A stretch of DNA of 64,000 nt from Niastella vici (GTDB lineage: Bacteria > Bacteroidota > Bacteroidia > Chitinophagales > Chitinophagaceae), in the NCBI RefSeq assembly GCF_002077945.1, contig NZ_LVYD01000041.1, forward strand, positions 310,001 to 374,000, given 5' to 3'. This document shows positions 60,898-64,000 of this stretch, one piece after another. The stretch's first letter is position 1. Every line of letters starts with the position of its first letter. A program made the translations under genes and the position numbers. Below the pieces are notes generated by a model that saw nothing but the letters and a program-made list of their open reading frames with translations, had not been told where the DNA came from and did not search any database.

Positions 60898-63534
60898 ATG
60901 ATGACCAGCGCAGAAATACGACAGCTATTTATGGAATTTTTCCGTAATAAGGGCCATGAAATTGTTCCATCGGCCCCTATTGTAGTGAAAAATGACCCTA
61001 CCCTGCTATTTACCAATGCAGGAATGAACCAATTCAAAGATTATTTCCTTGGCAACAAAAAAGCCCCGTTCCCGCGGGTGGCCGATACCCAGAAGTGCCT
61101 GCGGGTAAGCGGAAAGCATAACGACCTGGAGGAAGTAGGTGTTGATACCTACCACCATACCATGTTCGAGATGCTGGGCAACTGGAGCTTTGGCGACTAT
61201 TTTAAGAAAGAAGCCATTGCCTGGAGCTGGGAATTGCTGACCGAGGTATATAAAATACCCAAAGACCGGTTATATGTAACTTATTTTGAAGGTGATGCCG
61301 CTGAGAACCTGCCAAAGGATGAGGAGGCATTTACTGAATGGGCCAAACGGGTAGCTGCCGAGCGCATTTTGCCAGGTAATAAGAAAGATAATTTCTGGGA
61401 AATGGGCGATACCGGCCCTTGCGGTCCCTGTTCCGAAATACATGTTGACTGCCGCAGCGACGAAGAAAGGAAACAACAAAGCGGGGCCGAACTGGTAAAT
61501 AAAGACCACCCCCAGGTGATTGAGATCTGGAACAACGTGTTCATGCAGTTCAACCGGAAAAAAGATGGCAAGCTGGAACCACTGCCCGCCAAACACGTGG
61601 ATACCGGGATGGGTTTTGAACGGCTGGTGCGCGTACTGCAGGGCAAACAGTCAAATTACGATTCAGATGTTTTCACCGGCACCATTGCCGCCATCGAAAA
61701 TATCACCAAAAAGAAATACGATCCGTTAGCCACCCCCGCTACCATTGCCGACTGGCACCAGGCCGTAGCATTCAGGGTACTGGCCGATCATATTCGCGCC
61801 ATCAGTTTTACCATTGCCGATGCGCAGCTGCCTTCCAATACCGGGGCCGGTTATGTTATCCGCCGTATTTTACGCCGCGCAGTTCGTTATTATTATTCTT
61901 ACCTCGATTATAAACAGCCCCTGCTGCACCAACTGGTGCCGGTGCTGTCGGAACAATTCAAAACCGTTTTCCCCGAACTGTTCCAGCAACAGGATTTTGT
62001 TGCCAAAGTAGTGAAGGAAGAAGAGGAAGCCTTTTTGAGAACACTGGAAAAAGGACTGAAGAAGATCGATGAAATTATTGCTTCTGCCAAAAACAAAACC
62101 ATCAATGGTTCGGCAGCTTTTGAGTTGTACGACACCTATGGTTTCCCCGTAGACCTTACGCGCCTGATAGCCCGGGAAAATAACCTGGATGTAGATGAGG
62201 AAGGTTTCAAAGCAGAAATGCAACAACAAAAAGACCGTAGCCGCGCCGCTACTGCATTAAATGCCGAAGACTGGGTTGTGCTGAACGATGGCGGTACCAG
62301 CTTTGTGGGCTACGATAATACCCGGTCTGAAACCAAGGTGCAGAAATACCGTAAAGTAACAGCCAAAGGAAAAACGTCTTTCCAGCTGGTGCTGGGCAAA
62401 ACACCTTTTTATGCCGAAAGCGGCGGACAGGTGGGCGATACCGGCATGCTTATGTTCGAAGGCGAAGAAGTAGCCGTGGTAGATACCAAAAAAGAAAATG
62501 ACCTCATCATTCATTTTGTTGAAAAGCTACCCGTTAATATTACCGGTATTGTAGATGCGCGCATCAACACCACCCGCCGGGAAAGAACGGCCGTTCACCA
62601 CTCGGCCACGCACCTGCTGCATGCCGCCCTGCGTAAAGTATTGAGCACACACGTAGCACAAAAAGGTTCGCTGGTAAATGATGAATACCTGCGGTTCGAC
62701 TTTTCGCATTTCGCCAAAATGACCGCTGATGAAATAGCCAAAGTTGAAGCGATCGTAAACGAAAAGATCCGCGCCAATATACCCGTTGTAATAAAGGAAA
62801 TGTCGAAAGAAGAAGCCCTGCAACTGGGTGCCATGGCCCTTTTTGGCGAAAAATATGGCGATGTGGTGCGTGTAGTGATCATTGACCCGGCATATTCTGT
62901 AGAACTCTGCGGCGGCACACACGTAGGCGCCACCGGCGAACTGGGTCTCTTTAAATTAAAACATGAATCGGCAGTGGCCGCCGGCGTACGCCGTATTGAA
63001 GCCATATGCGGACTGGCAGCTGAGCAATATATCAATGAACAGCTCACCCAGTTGCATCAGGTAAAAGAAGAGCTGAAAAACCCGGCCGACCTCTTAAAAG
63101 CGGTTCAGAACATGGGTGCAGAAAACAGCGAGCTGAAGAAAAAGCTTGAACACCTGGAAAGCCGCATACTGGTAGACATTCGCAATGAACTGCTGAAAAA
63201 AGGCGAGATCATTAACGGCATTACATTCGTTGGCGAAATTGTTGAAGTGAGCAGCGCCGATGCATTAAAGAAATTGTGCTTCGATCTGAAAAATAATCTC
63301 AATGATCATGCAATAGTTTTGTGCGCCAACATTGGTGGTAAACCATTTGTTGCCGTCGGCATTGCCGATGCCGTAGTCGCAGCTAAAGGGCTCGATGCCG
63401 GAAAGATCATTAAAGAACATATTGCCCCGCTTATTAAAGGTGGCGGGGGTGGACAAAAAACCCTGGCTACTGCCGGCGGGCAGGATGCAGGCAATATGCA
63501 ACAAGTGATTGCCAAAGTGAAAAGCTTATTGTAA
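60898..63534 (+). CDS. alaS: Alanine--tRNA ligase
   Basis: Charges tRNA-Ala. The 878-residue class II synthetase has the N-terminal aminoacylation core (SAEIRQLFMEFFRNKGH in part, TFEMLGNWSFGDYF-like FEMLGNWSFGDYFKKEA), the editing domain with HHSATHLLHAALRKVL and the CGGTHVGATGELG zinc site, and the C-terminal C-Ala domain. The ATG at 60898 is followed at once by a second one (60901). Length is normal. Confidence 0.96.
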   Translation: MMTSAEIRQLFMEFFRNKGHEIVPSAPIVVKNDPTLLFTNAGMNQFKDYFLGNKKAPFPRVADTQKCLRVSGKHNDLEEVGVDTYHHTMFEMLGNWSFGDYFKKEAIAWSWELLTEVYKIPKDRLYVTYFEGDAAENLPKDEEAFTEWAKRVAAERILPGNKKDNFWEMGDTGPCGPCSEIHVDCRSDEERKQQSGAELVNKDHPQVIEIWNNVFMQFNRKKDGKLEPLPAKHVDTGMGFERLVRVLQGKQSNYDSDVFTGTIAAIENITKKKYDPLATPATIADWHQAVAFRVLADHIRAISFTIADAQLPSNTGAGYVIRRILRRAVRYYYSYLDYKQPLLHQLVPVLSEQFKTVFPELFQQQDFVAKVVKEEEEAFLRTLEKGLKKIDEIIASAKNKTINGSAAFELYDTYGFPVDLTRLIARENNLDVDEEGFKAEMQQQKDRSRAATALNAEDWVVLNDGGTSFVGYDNTRSETKVQKYRKVTAKGKTSFQLVLGKTPFYAESGGQVGDTGMLMFEGEEVAVVDTKKENDLIIHFVEKLPVNITGIVDARINTTRRERTAVHHSATHLLHAALRKVLSTHVAQKGSLVNDEYLRFDFSHFAKMTADEIAKVEAIVNEKIRANIPVVIKEMSKEEALQLGAMALFGEKYGDVVRVVIIDPAYSVELCGGTHVGATGELGLFKLKHESAVAAGVRRIEAICGLAAEQYINEQLTQLHQVKEELKNPADLLKAVQNMGAENSELKKKLEHLESRILVDIRNELLKKGEIINGITFVGEIVEVSSADALKKLCFDLKNNLNDHAIVLCANIGGKPFVAVGIADAVVAAKGLDAGKIIKEHIAPLIKGGGGGQKTLATAGGQDAGNMQQVIAKVKSLL

Positions 63535-63542
63535 ATTGGGGC

Positions 63543-64000
63543 ATGCGAAATTGCCATATTAGCTTTATCCTTTGCGTCCTTTTATCCTGGAAAGCCTCTA
63601 TATGTTCAGCCCAGTCAATTACAATTGACTCCATAATAACGCCGTCGTCCCTGAAAGCGCTGGTTCAAACATTGTCAGCCGATAGCTTTCAGGGGCGCCT
63701 TACCGGCACCATGCAGGCAGCACAGGCTGCCACTTTCATCAGTGAACAATTTAAACAGGCAGGTGCGGCACCCATTTCGGGTAACGATGGCTATTTAATG
63801 CCTTTTGAGCTCTCCTATAAGAACAATGCTTTCAGTTTTTCCATTCCCTACAAAGCAAAATCATTGAATGTGGTGGCCGCTTTACCAGGCCATTCAAAAC
63901 CAAAGGAACTGGTGATCTTCAGCGCGCATTTTGATCATATTGGTACCCAGAACTATACCATCAGGACCAAATTGCCCGAAAATGGCAAACCAGAAAGTGG
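63543..64000 (+). CDS. M28 family peptidase (partial)
   Basis: Begins 8 bases after the alaS stop and runs off the right edge; only about 152 residues are visible. It has a signal peptide (about residues 1-24, ending SICSAQ), then LSADSFQGRLTGTMQAA and the first zinc motif FSAHFDHIG. This matches M28 metallopeptidases like the one at 18210..19499 but is a different protein. Confidence 0.82.
   Translation, partial: MRNCHISFILCVLLSWKASICSAQSITIDSIITPSSLKALVQTLSADSFQGRLTGTMQAAQAATFISEQFKQAGAAPISGNDGYLMPFELSYKNNAFSFSIPYKAKSLNVVAALPGHSKPKELVIFSAHFDHIGTQNYTIRTKLPENGKPES

Overview
The window reads as chromosome of a Bacteroidota bacterium, most likely family Chitinophagaceae (Niastella/Chitinophaga-like). 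Signs from the sequence: a gliding-motility lipoprotein (GldB), the bacteroidetal acyl-ornithine arginine pathway, a GGGP-synthase-like protein, DUF2490 and DUF3078 proteins, a Zn-finger-poor TraR/DksA protein, almost no Shine-Dalgarno sequences, and many copies of the Bacteroidetes -7 promoter box TAnnTTTG. Gene assignments come from reading motifs; no database search was run.

Layout. 1-9.2 kb: left-truncated nadE, gldB, a YcxB-like membrane protein, a 40-residue lipoprotein, B12-dependent ribonucleotide reductase (nrdJ), a DUF2490 protein and GGGP synthase. 9.4-18.2 kb: a complete arginine operon (GNAT-argG-argC-argD-argF'-argB-argE'-argH) preceded by an Arg-rich leader ORF with a terminator hairpin, a candidate attenuator. 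18.2-42.7 kb: housekeeping and envelope genes (M28 peptidase, LytTR/LytS two-component pair, dxs, L,D-transpeptidase-like protein, scpA, DUF3078, mscL, PPK2, EamA exporter, frr, WecA/TagO-like transferase, transketolase N-half, LolC/E-type permease, rbfA, MsbA-like ABC transporter, DPP4-like peptidase, DksA-like protein, ileS). 42.7-44.3 kb: a 1.58-kb gene-free stretch built largely of repeat elements. 44.3-55.8 kb: the protoheme pathway from Glu-tRNA (hemN, hemJ, hemH, hemA, hemC, hemD, hemE, hemF, hemB, hemL), with a four-helix-bundle (S23) gene inserted between hemF and hemB. 55.8-64 kb: DUF5009 membrane protein, PepSY protein, AraC regulator, M23 peptidase, alaS and the start of an M28 peptidase.

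The most unusual signal is a set of short-period repeat elements between genes. Several families (GTTACC-type and TGAATGG-type with 7-bp period; GATTTTGA-type and GGGATAAT-type with 8-bp period) share one layout: a left array of 7- or 8-mers, a core, and a right array that is its reverse complement. Most sit a few bases after a stop codon. One GATTTTGA-type copy encloses the S23 four-helix-bundle gene inside the heme operon. One TGAATGG-type copy has entered hemC in frame, another supplies the -33 element of the hemC promoter, and one GATTTTGA-type copy supplies a stop codon. I propose, as inference, that these are non-autonomous elements whose helper may be the S23 protein.

The heme cluster holds every step from glutamyl-tRNA to protoheme, with both oxygen-dependent (HemF) and oxygen-independent (HemN) coproporphyrinogen oxidases, HemJ for the protoporphyrinogen step and a cysteine-rich ferrochelatase. 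The arginine operon uses an acyl-ornithine carbamoyltransferase, so citrulline is made in acylated form and freed by ArgE'. No rRNA, tRNA, CRISPR array, prophage or transposase gene was seen.
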